Assembly: GCA_964236445.1 (NCBI GenBank)
Contig: CAXSDR010000011.1
Coordinates: forward strand, 1 to 51,455
Direction: 5' to 3'
DNA length: 51,455 nt
Source of the DNA: CAXSDR01 sp964236445
GTDB lineage: Bacteria > Actinomycetota > Actinomycetes > Motilibacterales > Motilibacteraceae
This document shows, piece after piece, positions 51,415 to 51,455 of this stretch; position 1 is the stretch's first letter; each line of letters begins with the position of its first letter. The position numbers were made by a program, and so were the translations under genes. The notes below the pieces were generated by a model. That model was given only the letters and a program-made list of their open reading frames with translations, was not told the DNA's origin and searched no databases.

Positions 51415-51455
51415 ATGCCCGGCTTCGAGAAGGTCAACGGCAAGGTCGTCAAGGC
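51415..51455 (+). CDS. Start of next gene, probably another AIM24 protein (partial)
   Basis: ATG 51415, 1 bp after the previous stop, reads MPGFEKVNGKVVK to the window edge. I recall tandem AIM24 genes in actinobacteria with similar short openings, but the fragment is too short for certainty. Confidence 0.5.
   Translation, partial: MPGFEKVNGKVVK

Noticed and set aside
1..51455. CRISPR arrays, rRNA, tRNA, complete insertion sequences, prophage
   Set aside because: No spaced direct repeats, tRNA cloverleaf, complete transposase or phage structural genes were seen.

Overview
The window is high-GC DNA with GTG/TTG starts, many 4-nt gene overlaps and probable leaderless genes. Its markers are actinobacterial: the fused 2-oxoglutarate decarboxylase Kgd, a SigR/RsrA thiol-stress pair, polyphosphate glucokinase, the tiny ribosomal protein bL37, a CGNR zinc-finger protein, a DUF222-HNH gene and an SOS box of the TCGAAC-N4-GTTCGA type. 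It is most likely a soil or environmental actinomycete; I cannot fix the family, though a Micrococcales-like lineage is plausible. Two runs of exactly 100 N (29820-29919 and 40363-40462) show it is a draft scaffold, and the genes beside both gaps carry single-base frameshifts.

Layout. 1-4207 (minus): two secreted GH30 glycosidases, one with a discoidin-like domain and one with a ricin-type lectin domain. 4208-5331: non-coding with a long hairpin. 5332-7771 (plus): a compact, overlapping trio of an ATP-grasp ligase, an MshC/CysS-like aminoacyl ligase and a 49-residue basic peptide. This is my main candidate for an undescribed system. 7987-11298: two-component system plus a DUF4173 membrane protein. 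11445-17516: kgd, a DUF6104 gene that appears to start at ATC, an AAA ATPase, an RDD protein and a CGNR regulator. 17536-21486: YihY, a solitary PilT-like ATPase, a DUF5317 protein and an HD-domain membrane protein. 21874-25149: two hypothetical proteins, bL37, rsrA-sigR under a clear SigR promoter and an alpha/beta hydrolase, followed by SRAP, DoxX, aroA and rsgA up to 28951.

28952-41008 looks like an insertion between rsgA and hisN, which are usually close together in actinomycetes. It holds remnants of a serine recombinase and other frameshifted genes, an ArsR-permease-DUF6153-DUF305 metal module, an XRE/nucleotidyltransferase pair, an anti-sigma-type ATPase, and a MoxR-DUF58-transglutaminase operon. 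41009-47647 returns to housekeeping genes: hisN, a membrane protein, ppgK, a ComB-like phosphatase, an RNB ribonuclease, AIM24 and DUF2332.

47648-51455 has several unusual features: a possible leader peptide with alternative hairpins, an alpha/beta-hydrolase gene put out of frame by four copies of a 10-bp repeat, a DUF222-HNH gene whose ATG lies inside a LexA box behind a good promoter, a collapsed dihydrofolate-reductase-like pseudogene, and the start of a second AIM24 cluster.

All family names come from reading motifs by eye; no database search was run.
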